DNA of 28,846 bases, from contig NC_090617.1 of assembly GCF_004359215.1 (NCBI RefSeq), forward strand, positions 3,768,538 to 3,797,383, given 5' to 3'. The notes below the pieces were generated by a model. That model saw only the letters and a program-made list of their open reading frames with translations, had not been told where the DNA came from and searched no databases. Shown piece by piece: positions 1-7,621 of the stretch. Position 1 is the stretch's first letter. Each line of letters starts with the position of its first letter. Origin of the DNA: Bremia lactucae. Lineage: Eukaryota; Oomycota; Peronosporomycetes; Peronosporales; Peronosporaceae. A program made the translations under genes and the position numbers.

Positions 1-204
1 ATGGATGCGGGTGGGAATCAACGCTTCCTTGTTGGAAGGTTGCTTGCCCACCGCTCCGTGAGGCAAGGGTATCAGATCCTCGTCCAATGGAAAAGTTACC
101 CGAAGAGTTTTGACTCTTGGGAACCGATCGATACCCTACGTATTGATGTGCCCGGCTTGGTTGCTGCCTATGAAAAGGAGCACCAGCTGAGGCCACTTCG
201 CTAG
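1..204 (+). CDS. Ty3/gypsy pol C-terminus with chromodomain (5' end outside window)
   Basis: This is the last 67 residues of a gypsy polyprotein and holds a chromodomain. The pattern is FLVGRLLAHR, then YQILVQWKSYP, then FDSWEP, then a closing helix VPGLVAAYEKE, ending at a TAG. In chromoviruses this domain sits behind integrase and guides insertion toward particular chromatin. The frame is open to base 1, so the apparent ATG at 1 need not be a start. A minus-strand copy at the right end of the window has the same terminal residues (QLRPLR). It is followed by an antisense ORF, a purine tract and an LTR in the order expected for the 3' end of one element (family 1). Confidence 0.85.
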   Translation: MDAGGNQRFLVGRLLAHRSVRQGYQILVQWKSYPKSFDSWEPIDTLRIDVPGLVAAYEKEHQLRPLR

Positions 205-1118
205 TCTCAAATGGACTAGCAGAAGCAGCGTAGTGAGAAGAAACAGGGGGTACAGTACCACCCATGATTTCTTTCACACGCAAACGGGCGAAATTAATTC
301 GCTGCGACCGCTGTTTCATCGCATCGGAATGCGGATGAATGCGGCGCAGAAATTCCGCCTCGTATTGGTCGGGCGTTTCATTTGAACGCAACACGACCGG
401 GATCGGGAAAATACGCCCAAGCGATTTTCCCTGAGCCCTCCATGATTGAAAGACGCCATAATACTGTGTGCGTCTACAAGAGCGCGCTCTAGAAGCGACG
501 CTCTTGGCCCGTGTAAACGAGGCCATTTAGATGGAGGGGGAATCTTTGGAATGCCACCCGTCACATAGCCACGTTCTAAACGACTGGCTTGTGACACAGA
601 CTGAGCACGTTCACGTGTCGTCGGCGGAGCTTTAGGCTCCGAATCCTCTATGTCAGAACCATTATGGATTATGGTCTGAGCATAAGGCGTTGTGGTTATA
701 TTCAACGGAGAAGCGGCTGCGCCTTTATGGGCAGCGCCTTCATTACCTGTCGCTGCGCTTTCCACCGCAGACGACGGGACAGCATTCGTAAATGATGCTG
801 TCTCCATGTTGTGAGCCATGAGAGAAGTTTGGATGGGCAATAATGCCCCATCATCATTCCTCATGAGCTCTTTGTCCGCATCACTACTATGAGGTGACGG
901 CAACGGTGTCGACTCATTGTAGTCGACAATGAGCGACGGATTTACATATCTAATGTTAATGTGGGATGAATCCTTAAGCCCTGTTAACGCGATAGCAGCA
1001 GTAGCTGTCGGCTTTTCGACTACGCTGCCGGCGTGTTCACGCGGCGCGTGCGCTTAGTGCGAGGTTGAGTGAGCGTCTTCGCAGACGACCCATCAACGAG
1101 GACTTTTTTCGATGGCAT
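205..1118 (-). pseudogene. Antisense ORF at the 3' end of the family-1 gypsy element (left copy)
   Basis: A long reading frame runs opposite to pol from an ATG at 1118. It starts with a basic stretch (AKTLTQPRTKRTRR), continues through an Ala/Ser/Thr-rich middle, and then has a more globular part (WRAQGKSLGRIFPIPV, then RSNETPDQYEAEFLRRIH). Compared with the right copy at 26911-27940, this copy has lost about 10 nt near 1015-1025 and 1 nt near 465. Once these are allowed for, the frame stays open into the antisense of the chromodomain. About 99 of 117 aligned residues match the right copy, with no internal indel over that stretch. The plus strand of 205-1246 has no ORF of note. I do not recognise the product. 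It may be an element-encoded accessory protein; transcription would have to start in or near the 3' LTR about 130 bp away. Confidence 0.55.
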
Positions 1119-1230
1119 CTTTGGCACCGTGTATGAAAAAAACACAGGTCACTAGAGTGAATGAGAGAGCTAGCAGCGTTAAGCAGCTTGCAGTTCCTCC
1201 TTCCTCTTTGACGAGTTTTAAAATTCGTTC

Positions 1231-1246
1231 TTAAAAGGGGGGATGG
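1231..1246 (+). other. Polypurine tract of family-1 gypsy element
   Basis: The purine-rich run TTAAAAGGGGGGATGG directly abuts the TGTAACGGG start of the LTR. This is where the primer for plus-strand DNA synthesis is expected, and it fixes the following LTR as the 3' LTR of a plus-strand element. Confidence 0.75.
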
Positions 1247-1768
1247 TGTAACGGGCTAAAATTGCCCTAATGTTACACAGTCCTCGTTAAGTACACTTGG
1301 TGTGCTTAAGGGGATGGTCAATTACTAAAATTATAGTAATTAAACCCAACACTCGGGTGTGGGGCACATTTGTGACCAACCCTCGTGTATGTGATGCACA
1401 TGGGTGCATTCACATTAGGAGGGATGACGCTTAGCGTCATTCGTTATGCGAGGTATTTAGAAAGATACGCTTGCAATACATATTAAGTGTTATCTATAGA
1501 TATGACATTTTGATTGGTAAAAATAGGTATTTAAATCTAATACGATTAAATATAAATCAGTCTGAAAACTACTTTCTACTTGGTAAGTGCGCACGAGGAG
1601 CCGTATTGCCTTCCCATGACGACACTGAATCGTACTTAGTGAGTTGAGTGAGGCCGCTGACGCGCCCCCACCCCGTGCACGCAAGAGAAGCAGGTGAAAT
1701 CGCTTTCTCGCTCTGCTAGGGTGTGTGTCTAAGTAGAGCGTGGCCGCATTAAGACGTGCCCGCCTGCA
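1247..1768 (+). repeat. 3' LTR, gypsy family 1 (LTR copy A)
   Basis: The 522-bp LTR starts TGTAACGGGC and ends GCCCGCCTGCA, so it has TG...CA ends. Three more copies lie at 18778-19303 (+), 20638-21192 (-) and 26223-26776 (-) and share long blocks. It contains a near-perfect palindrome ATGACGCTTAGCGTCAT at 1424-1440. The expected 5-bp target duplication would begin ATATC just after 1768; its partner lies left of the window. Confidence 0.88.
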
Positions 1769-2198
1769 ATATCAGGGCTATAGCTTACACTTGGCTCGGA
1801 ACCTACCATTCATTGTATGATATAGGTAGCAATGATAAGAAAAAAAGGAAAACAGCCTTATATCTGTAAAATGAAAAGTATTCTTTTTATTAAATAAATG
1901 GAGTGAGTATGCCAAGCCTTACAAGTACGTACTGATACATGCATTCATTAGCTTCATTGTAGTGACATTCAATACAAGTACAAGTTGTGTTGCATACTTT
2001 CTCCATACAAGTGCTCCTCGTCACACGTGATATACATAATCATTAGAAATTGGAGATCGATTTTGATTGGTCGGAGGTCCGTCACGGACGACGCACTCGG
2101 ACTTATTAGTACGTTAGAAAAAGACGGTATGAAAATTGTAATATTGGGAGTGGACATTTCAATTTCCAGAATATAATTGCGCCATTTTTTTTTCCAAT

Positions 2199-2236
2199 CA
2201 AGTGTCGGTATCTGCAATTGTCAATTGCAACACTTG
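2199..2236. repeat. Inverted repeat with bulge
   Basis: The left arm reads CAAGTGT, seven extra bases, then TGCAATTG. The right arm reads CAATTGCA then ACACTTG after a single central T. Without the bulge the two arms are fully complementary. It lies about 60 bp from the tRNA-like B-box. Confidence 0.6.
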
Positions 2237-2295
2237 ACAAATATGGGTCGTGCAACGACCTCTATTTAGCGTAAAATTAAATTGCTTGTCGCTAT

Positions 2296-2312
2296 TGGGA
2301 CTCGAACTCACC
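2296..2312 (-). other. tRNA-like B-box (possible SINE or tRNA relic)
   Basis: Read on the minus strand, GGTGAGTTCGAGTCCCA resembles the T-arm/B-box consensus GGTTCGANNCC. I could not fold a full cloverleaf around it: the T-stem pairs only partly and no matching acceptor stem was found. tRNA-derived SINEs are known in Phytophthora, but this is weak evidence. Confidence 0.2.
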
Positions 2313-2982
2313 TACGCCTCCTTGTTGTAATATCGTCCGTCTCCTAGGTAAAAACATCTTTTATTTGACCAGATCTCACCCACCTGTTTTCGACTGCAAT
2401 GCAGTATGCTCAAGCTCAGGTACCGCTTTCATTTCAACCAGCGTGGGACTACTATTGCTCAAAGTCACGCAAGAGGACTGAAAAGCAGTCCCGTTTGTCG
2501 CCGTGGATCTTACGCACCGATAAAGTCGTTTAGTTGAGGTGAAATTGCAAGTATGAACGCCCACTATTATTTCAGCTTGTTGCTTCACCCACTAGTAGGT
2601 CGCTTTTCAAGGTGCTAAGAGTGCAAGAATTTGTGTAAATTGGCAACGATCGTGGTACTTGAACAGCCACGGCTACGGCTGACTGTTGCTTTAAGGAAGG
2701 GGTGTTCGAGCACCATTTCTGCTAAAAAGGCTTTATAAACTACATGAAGAGCACGTGTAGCAACGATACAATAGTCCAAAATTACTAATGGACCGCAGTC
2801 CAAGCTATTGATGTGCGTATCACGATTGGCTTCATCCGTGTATAGTGCCTGCCGACCCTTTCCAACTGTGTCTGGCAAAGCCTATGATGTCAATGACATC
2901 CGTCCTTCAAAGCCGATCCCATTGGACCGCTGGCCAGCTGCTCGTTTCACTGACCAACACTCTTGCATCCCCGGATTGTTTC

Positions 2983-2992
2983 CGCATTCTTG
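2983..2992 (+). promoter_or_regulatory. Candidate oomycete initiator (Inr-like)
   Basis: The sequence CGCATTCTTG includes CATTCT, which fits the CATTYY core of the oomycete initiator. It lies about 40 bp before the ATG at 3027, a normal oomycete leader length. No clear downstream flanking element was found. Confidence 0.35.
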
Positions 2993-3026
2993 AAATCAAC
3001 CGCCCGCATCGATCCGTGCTTGCGCA

Positions 3027-4292
3027 ATGGATAACTCGATATTGAACGCGTTTGTAGACTTTCTCAAGCCGTCCAATGAGCACCTTCAGTCTGCCGCAGG
3101 GGCGTTGACCCCCTCAAGCCAAGAAAGTCTCGAACACTACGCCGATGTGCTCCCCTTCGAGGTCTTTTTGCCTCTCCCGACCGTCGCTCATCATTTAAAA
3201 GATGCGTCGGCATCCACGATCGCGACGAAAGCGCGACGATCACAGTCAAAAGACACGGTCCGACGCAGTCTGTATCGCAAGCGTCAACAGGCCGAAAAGG
3301 AAGCGCTTTACCACGAAATTGATGCCCTAAAGACCCAAGTAGACACGTTGCTCAACATGCCCGCTTCTCGTACCGTCTTGTCGACTATGCACGGGCCGCG
3401 CCCACACGAGTTATGGAAAGCCATTGCTTTACGACAGCGACACCATCGCCAGGCGGCCGAAGAAGAGCGATTGCATCTTCGCACGGCCATCACCTCTCGT
3501 GCCGCGTTGATAGAAAACCTCCACACGTCCTTGCGTAAACGTGCACATGGCAGCACGATATCTGTCAAAGAGTTTCCCAACGCCCCTCTATTGCGACCGA
3601 AAGGGACTCTCGCAACCACCGACGCGGCGCTGTTTCAAGTGTTTCTTCAGGAACTTCCTGCGGTGTACTTACAGGCGGATGACGTGGTGAAAGCTTGCGA
3701 ATTAGCTTCCGTCGCGGGTCCATCGATGATTACGCGGCATCAAGTTGGAGCAACCGAGTACTACAAGCACGTCGAGCGACAGATGATTCCCTTTCCATTT
3801 GACGAAACGGCCAATAGCATGTGGCGCTTGAGGCGTCTAACGCATCGCCAAATGGACCGAGAAACGATACCGATCGTCGACGATCCGGATAATACGTTGG
3901 CCATGAAATTCCGGATTGTCACGACTCGTCAACAAGACGAAAAAGTGTCGCTTCTTCAGCGTGTGGTGATTCGTAGATATCAAGAACCGAATCGCGTGGT
4001 GATTGTGTGGAAAGTTTTTACCGAAGGAGAAGCACTGTACCAAGGCATGCACTCGAATGAAACGGGGTGGGGCATTTTAAGGCCAATGACTGCGAATGCA
4101 GCTACGGGCACAGTCTTCGATACGTGCTCGCGGCATGTGATGATGCACTTTACGAGTAGTTCGACGCGCCCACGTATTGTAAATGATTTCACCGACTTGA
4201 TTCTGAATACAGGAGACGAAGAAACAACGATTGCGATTCAAAATCTCGAAAAAATGCTATTGGATGCTGCACTTGAACAAATCAGGCTCTAA
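3027..4292 (+). CDS. bZIP-like protein of the oomycete M96/mating-specific type
   Basis: An uninterrupted 421-residue ORF. Residues about 66-92 form a basic region (KARRSQSKDTVRRSLYRKRQ) that runs straight into a short amphipathic coil (about 86-110, EIDALKTQVDTLL), as in bZIP factors. The zipper is short. A long second part (about 185-421) contains segments such as VVIRRYQEPNRVVIVWKVF and GMHSNETGWGILRP. This arrangement matches the large oomycete family often annotated as M96 mating-specific or bZIP-like, whose C-terminal domain has no settled function. A nuclear DNA-binding role is inferred. The ATG is the first in frame and follows an Inr-like motif. Its TAA overlaps the stop of the minus-strand gene. 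It is the best-preserved gene in the window; expression cannot be judged. Confidence 0.82.
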   Translation: MDNSILNAFVDFLKPSNEHLQSAAGALTPSSQESLEHYADVLPFEVFLPLPTVAHHLKDASASTIATKARRSQSKDTVRRSLYRKRQQAEKEALYHEIDALKTQVDTLLNMPASRTVLSTMHGPRPHELWKAIALRQRHHRQAAEEERLHLRTAITSRAALIENLHTSLRKRAHGSTISVKEFPNAPLLRPKGTLATTDAALFQVFLQELPAVYLQADDVVKACELASVAGPSMITRHQVGATEYYKHVERQMIPFPFDETANSMWRLRRLTHRQMDRETIPIVDDPDNTLAMKFRIVTTRQQDEKVSLLQRVVIRRYQEPNRVVIVWKVFTEGEALYQGMHSNETGWGILRPMTANAATGTVFDTCSRHVMMHFTSSSTRPRIVNDFTDLILNTGDEETTIAIQNLEKMLLDAALEQIRL

Positions 4293-5626
4293 GCGTTACT
4301 ATGTTGATGACTCAAGCACCTAATCACGATTTTTAGATCTTTTAAATACATCGGTAGTATCACTATCCAACGAGTAAGTCGGCTCTTGTTGCAAAAGGTC
4401 GAGATGACAATCGTCGTGGTGTTATTGCGGCAGACCTTGGTGATTTTTTTTCTCGTCGTGGGAATCGGACTTTTACGACCCGCGCCATGGGGTTGTGCGT
4501 GGTCAATCAGTTTTAATGACGGAGTGGGATGCACACTTGCCTCTGTTTTTTGAACGCGGGCCGACACTTTTTGATGCCTAGTAGGGCGTTGGAAAGGAAC
4601 ATTGCTCGACCCAAGTGCGTTTTTTGTCAATTTGAATGGCCGTGCCGCCTCGACTTCGCGTCGATGAGCTTCGATCGAAGCCTTTTTGAAGCCATTCTTA
4701 GCAGCACGAAGCGAGTTGATCTATTATGTATCCATAAGCAAACTTTTTTACCATTGTAACGCATTCTTAAAAACCCATGAAGTAGCATACCTGAGCTTCA
4801 TACCCCAATCGCGTCGTTTTGTCGCATTTTCTTTTCGCTTGCAACTTTTGCTTTTCTCGTTCAGCAAGCGCCAGCGCAGCTTTAGCACAGTCCAGTTCGC
4901 GTTGCAATTGTTTAGAAATCTGCTTCTGCTCCACCATCTTCGCGTGGCTTCTTGCCGCGCGAATCCGCGCCGAGTCAAGTTGCACCAGGTCGCGCCTTGC
5001 TTCCTTCAACTCTCTTTCTAGTTTTTTCATTCTCACTCGACATGCTCGATTTTCTAATTCGCCCTAGCGAGCGAAATTGGAAAATAAGACGGTCTCTCAC
5101 CAGCGTAGAGTATTTGTATAAAAACCTACCCGTTTCCTATCCTTGACAAGTCCAACCACCATGCGGCGCAACAAATGTTGTGGTAAAGTTGCAATCACAT
5201 TGGCTTTAACATCATTCTAAATTGCTTTAGAAAGCAATACTTTAAATTTATAAGATGCGACAAAAGATGCACGAACCTTCTTTTGGGAATGCCATGATCT
5301 TGTCCATGCAAATGGAGTCAAAATGCTTCGTTATGTGTCGGAGGCACCTGGCCACAAAAGTTTGCATTTTAATTGCTTAGCTTAAGAATGTGTTCGAGGA
5401 GACGGACGTACAGATCCACTAGCGAAGGCGGCGGCTTGTTTTGCATTGATTTGGAAAGTCTCTTGTGTTCTGCTGCCTCTTGTGCCGTGTGTGACAGCAG
5501 AGTGCGACAGCGCCTCACGTGAATCGATAGTGACGCACGTCCGTAGCCCTGATTGCAGTGTGGACAAACGACTATCCCGGGCAACTGCACATTCTCGGCC
5601 AGACTAGTGAAAGAACTGCTCCACAT
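4289..5626 (-). CDS. Predicted five-exon C2HC zinc-finger / coiled-coil protein
   Basis: I assembled this from five minus-strand exons: 5412-5626, 5277-5347, 5130-5203, 4791-5063 and 4289-4720. The introns are 64, 73, 66 and 70 nt, start GTACGT, GTTCGT, GTAGGT and GTATGC, and all end in AG. All phases agree, giving about 354 residues. Exon 1 has a C2HC finger (C21-x2-C24, H36, C40). Exons 1-3 join into a stretch beginning SLVDLCLRHITKHFD, a pattern seen in LRR/F-box-like contexts. Exon 4 is a strong heptad coil that continues into exon 5 (IEAHRREVEAAR). The end is uncertain: an 8-A run near 4443 or a further small intron could give a different C-terminus. Function is unknown; cytoskeletal or scaffold roles are only guesses. 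It converges on the bZIP-like gene with overlapping stops. Confidence 0.68.
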
Positions 5627-5785
5627 TCGTGTTATTTTTTTATCAGCTTTTTGGTGAGAATTCAGTACTTGTCAGAAAAGTAGCTGTCAAATTATGGAGA
5701 CTTAAGGGCTGCTGTTTGTCGTACTGCTGATCACGTAATCAAAGTGGTTTATCTCTGGAGCTCCTTTAAAAGGGGCGGGTTGGCT
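5627..5785. promoter_or_regulatory. Upstream region of the zinc-finger gene
   Basis: This lies between the ATG at 5626 and the first LTR-like sequence. The frame upstream of the ATG is open back to a TGA near 5680 but has no other ATG. No initiator or TATA motif was convincing. Confidence 0.3.
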
Positions 5786-5895
5786 CGGTTACTTCACGTA
5801 CACGACGTGCAGAGGATAATTACAGGTAGCTAAGTAGATTTAAGGCTTTAAAATAGAGAAAAAAAGCGAAACTGTATTAATAAATTCTCATCCTA
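5786..5895 (-). repeat. Degraded gypsy family-2 LTR fragment (3' part)
   Basis: The segment with ACTTCACGTACACGACGTGCAG followed later by GAAACTGTATTAATAAATTCTC resembles 23229-23335 in the well-preserved LTR at 23182-23596. It is diverged and its outer end cannot be fixed. It may be the other end of the LTR that starts at 6865. Confidence 0.45.
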
Positions 5896-6175
5896 TCCAT
5901 TTTTAGCTAATCAAATGTCATGATTACAGCCCATCACATTTCATAAATATATCATCGTCAAAATGTTTGTGCACGACCAGCAACGTTGAAATCTCCGCGC
6001 ACGACTAGCAATATTAAAATCTACCGTCAGTCATCCACTTTCCTGAAAAATGTATATCATAAGCCTCCTGGAATCTACGTGGATCTTATTTGAGGATGGT
6101 GAACAAGCCATTAGAGTTGCGGAATTATCTTACGGCTTCCCATTGAAAGTTGCGCGGTCCAGCAAAGTTGGAAAC
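5896..6175. other. AT-rich spacer with a 28-bp duplicate
   Basis: No gene is visible. It contains two tandem imperfect 28-bp units at 5971-6026 and then ends at a family-2 LTR. Confidence 0.4.
5971..6026. repeat. Two tandem imperfect 28-bp repeats
   Basis: Unit one begins GCACGACCAGCAACGTTGAA and unit two begins GCACGACTAGCAATATTAAA; both end in ATCTMCCG. The differences are all single-base changes. Confidence 0.7.
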
Positions 6176-6493
6176 TGTAACGGGGTGTATCGTTACATGA
6201 AATTAACACTTAAAGGTTGTTAATTAATATATTATCTAAAAGGTAGATANNNNNNNNNNNNNNNNNNNNNNNNNNNNNNNNNNNNNNNNNNNNNNNNNNN
6301 NNNNNNNNNNNNNNNNNNNNNNNNNNNNNNNNNNNNNNNNNNNNNNNNNTTACACTCTAAAGCTAACTTGCCTTAAGAGAAGTCTTCCTCTATACGTACA
6401 GCGTACGTCACCTAACGAGAGGCACCACTCACATCTGAACCAGTGTGAAGTGGACTTGTACTGAAACAGTACAAGTCGCAGTGCCCCGTTACA
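6176..6493 (+). repeat. Gypsy family-2 LTR, probably solo, with sequence gap
   Basis: It starts TGTAACGGGGTGTATCG and ends GTGCCCCGTTACA, matching the two ends of the minus-strand LTR at 23182-23596 in opposite orientation. The middle is a 100-N gap, so its length is unknown. The flanking pentamers GAAAC and TCCTT do not match. It is therefore not a simple solo insertion, or it has been rearranged or misjoined at the gap. Confidence 0.75.
6250..6349. other. 100-N assembly gap
   Basis: Exactly 100 N, a standard placeholder, inside an LTR. The true length is unknown. Confidence 0.99.
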
Positions 6494-6639
6494 TCCTTTG
6501 CTTGACCTCTAATGAAGCTGGGAAGGCCTGCGTAAATGTTTCTCAATATATATCCTAGTAATCAACAAGTTGCTACCATTACGCTACTCTCAAATACAGA
6601 GGTAGATAATGAAGGGGTGTGGCTACATCAGTTACCAAA

Positions 6640-6710
6640 CGCAATTCATCGGGTGGCAAAGTCCAAAAGGATCTAAAGACGACTTTAAAGGAATAATTGT
6701 CTGCGGAATA
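6640..6710 (+). mobile_element. Fragment related to the LINE-2 3' tail
   Basis: GGATCTAAAGACGACTTTAAAGGAATAA here matches CGATCTAAAGACGATTTTTAAGGAATAA in the 3' untranslated tail of the minus-strand LINE near 15,320-15,350. A short 3' fragment of this kind is what a 5'-truncated LINE insertion leaves. Exact ends cannot be set. Confidence 0.45.
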
Positions 6711-6779
6711 ATGAAACTGCTCATTCGTATAACTGTAGTTTTTATTCAATTGAAACAAACAGACGGGGGTGGTGGCTAT

Positions 6780-6865
6780 ACCAAAAGAGGGTATGCCTAT
6801 ACCGGTTCCCTATATTTATTAACAATCTTTAAGTGTTGTTTTCATGTAACGAGACACCCGTTATA
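6780..6865 (-). repeat. Start of gypsy family-2 3' LTR (diverged)
   Basis: Read on the minus strand it starts TATAACGGGTGTCTCGTTAC and continues ACACTTAAAGATTGTTAATA, parallel to the LTR start at 23596. The first dinucleotide has changed from TG to TA. A purine tract precedes it, so this is the 3' LTR of the pol gene at 7622-10205. Homology is lost after about 85 bp, apparently because other insertions followed. Confidence 0.65.
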
Positions 6866-6885
6866 TCGCCCCTCCCTCACTCTGA
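6866..6885 (-). other. Polypurine tract of gypsy family 2
   Basis: On the minus strand GTGAGGGAGGGGCGA directly precedes the LTR start at 6865. Confidence 0.6.
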
Positions 6886-7621
6886 CTGTCATTAAATAGA
6901 GTGGTCACTATACCATCGATGCTTAAGAAAAGCATCACGATAAAAATCATCTTTAGCGCGAAAGTTCTTCGCGCTGGGATCATGGCCATGTAGCTTTGTC
7001 GCAATAAATAAGATATATTTATTTTGAGGAGTAGACTCTCATAGAAGCTACTGACTAGCCGCAAGGCGAGACATTTTATTGGCTGCATGGAACCCACTGA
7101 AGCAGGAATACCACAAGAACTTCTTTTACGATAGCTTACGCCATCGTCATCACCACGCACAGGAATAAGTGCCGGTGACGGCACGGGAGTCGCTGCTGGC
7201 GATGGGAAATCATCCTCATCGTCTGAGCCAAACATGCTATAGCGAATGCTGTTATAATGGCAACAAAAAGCGAGATAAAAGCTTGTTGATGCAAGCCCGG
7301 AACGCGTTTATTCGCAACGTCAAAGATATTGGACGCGAAGCCTGGCAAAAAAACTTAACGTGATTCGCGTTTAGTTTGAAAAACGAACTCCAACCGGTGT
7401 AAGGCTCTAACTGCATCGGTTGTCTCGTGAGGCAGGACTTCCACGCCTCACATGAAGTAACACCTTTCCGTGTTGTGTCGACAACACGAAGCGAGTAAAA
7501 GAAGATCTTTTTTCTTTCTTCGCCCTAAGGAAGGGCTCGCATCTTTATTGAGATGCGCGATGCGGTTGACGTTTTAAATCGATTTACAAGTGCCAAGGGC
7601 GCGTATTTCCCGATAGACCTT
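6886..7621 (-). other. 3' untranslated part of the family-2 gypsy element
   Basis: This lies between the chromodomain stop and the polypurine tract. A minus-strand ORF at 6861-7235 starts with an acidic MFGSDDEDDFPSP stretch, and another at 7136-7348 has a hydrophobic segment (FVAIITAFAIACLA). Neither has a recognisable domain, and neither corresponds to the antisense ORF of family 1. Confidence 0.35.

Larger units (their letters stand above)
1769..2900. other. Intergenic stretch, no supported gene
   Basis: The left part is AT-rich and the overlapping short ORFs here (1969-2217 on both strands, 2376-2588, 2615-2878) have no recognisable motif. It contains a bulged inverted repeat at 2199-2236 and a tRNA-like B-box on the minus strand at 2296-2312. 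Its right end is the upstream region of the bZIP-like gene. Confidence 0.5.

Noticed and set aside
1969..2217. Overlapping ORFs on both strands
   Set aside because: Both are short, AT-driven and without motif; they include the inverted repeat.
2615..2878. 87-residue minus-strand ORF head-to-head with the bZIP-like gene
   Set aside because: It has no recognisable motif, no clear splice sites to extend it, and it overlaps the presumed promoter; could be an exon but cannot be supported.
6861..7235. Minus-strand ORF starting MFGSDDEDDFPSP as an env-like gene
   Set aside because: The acidic start is suggestive but the rest is low in any protein-like pattern and runs into the purine tract and LTR.
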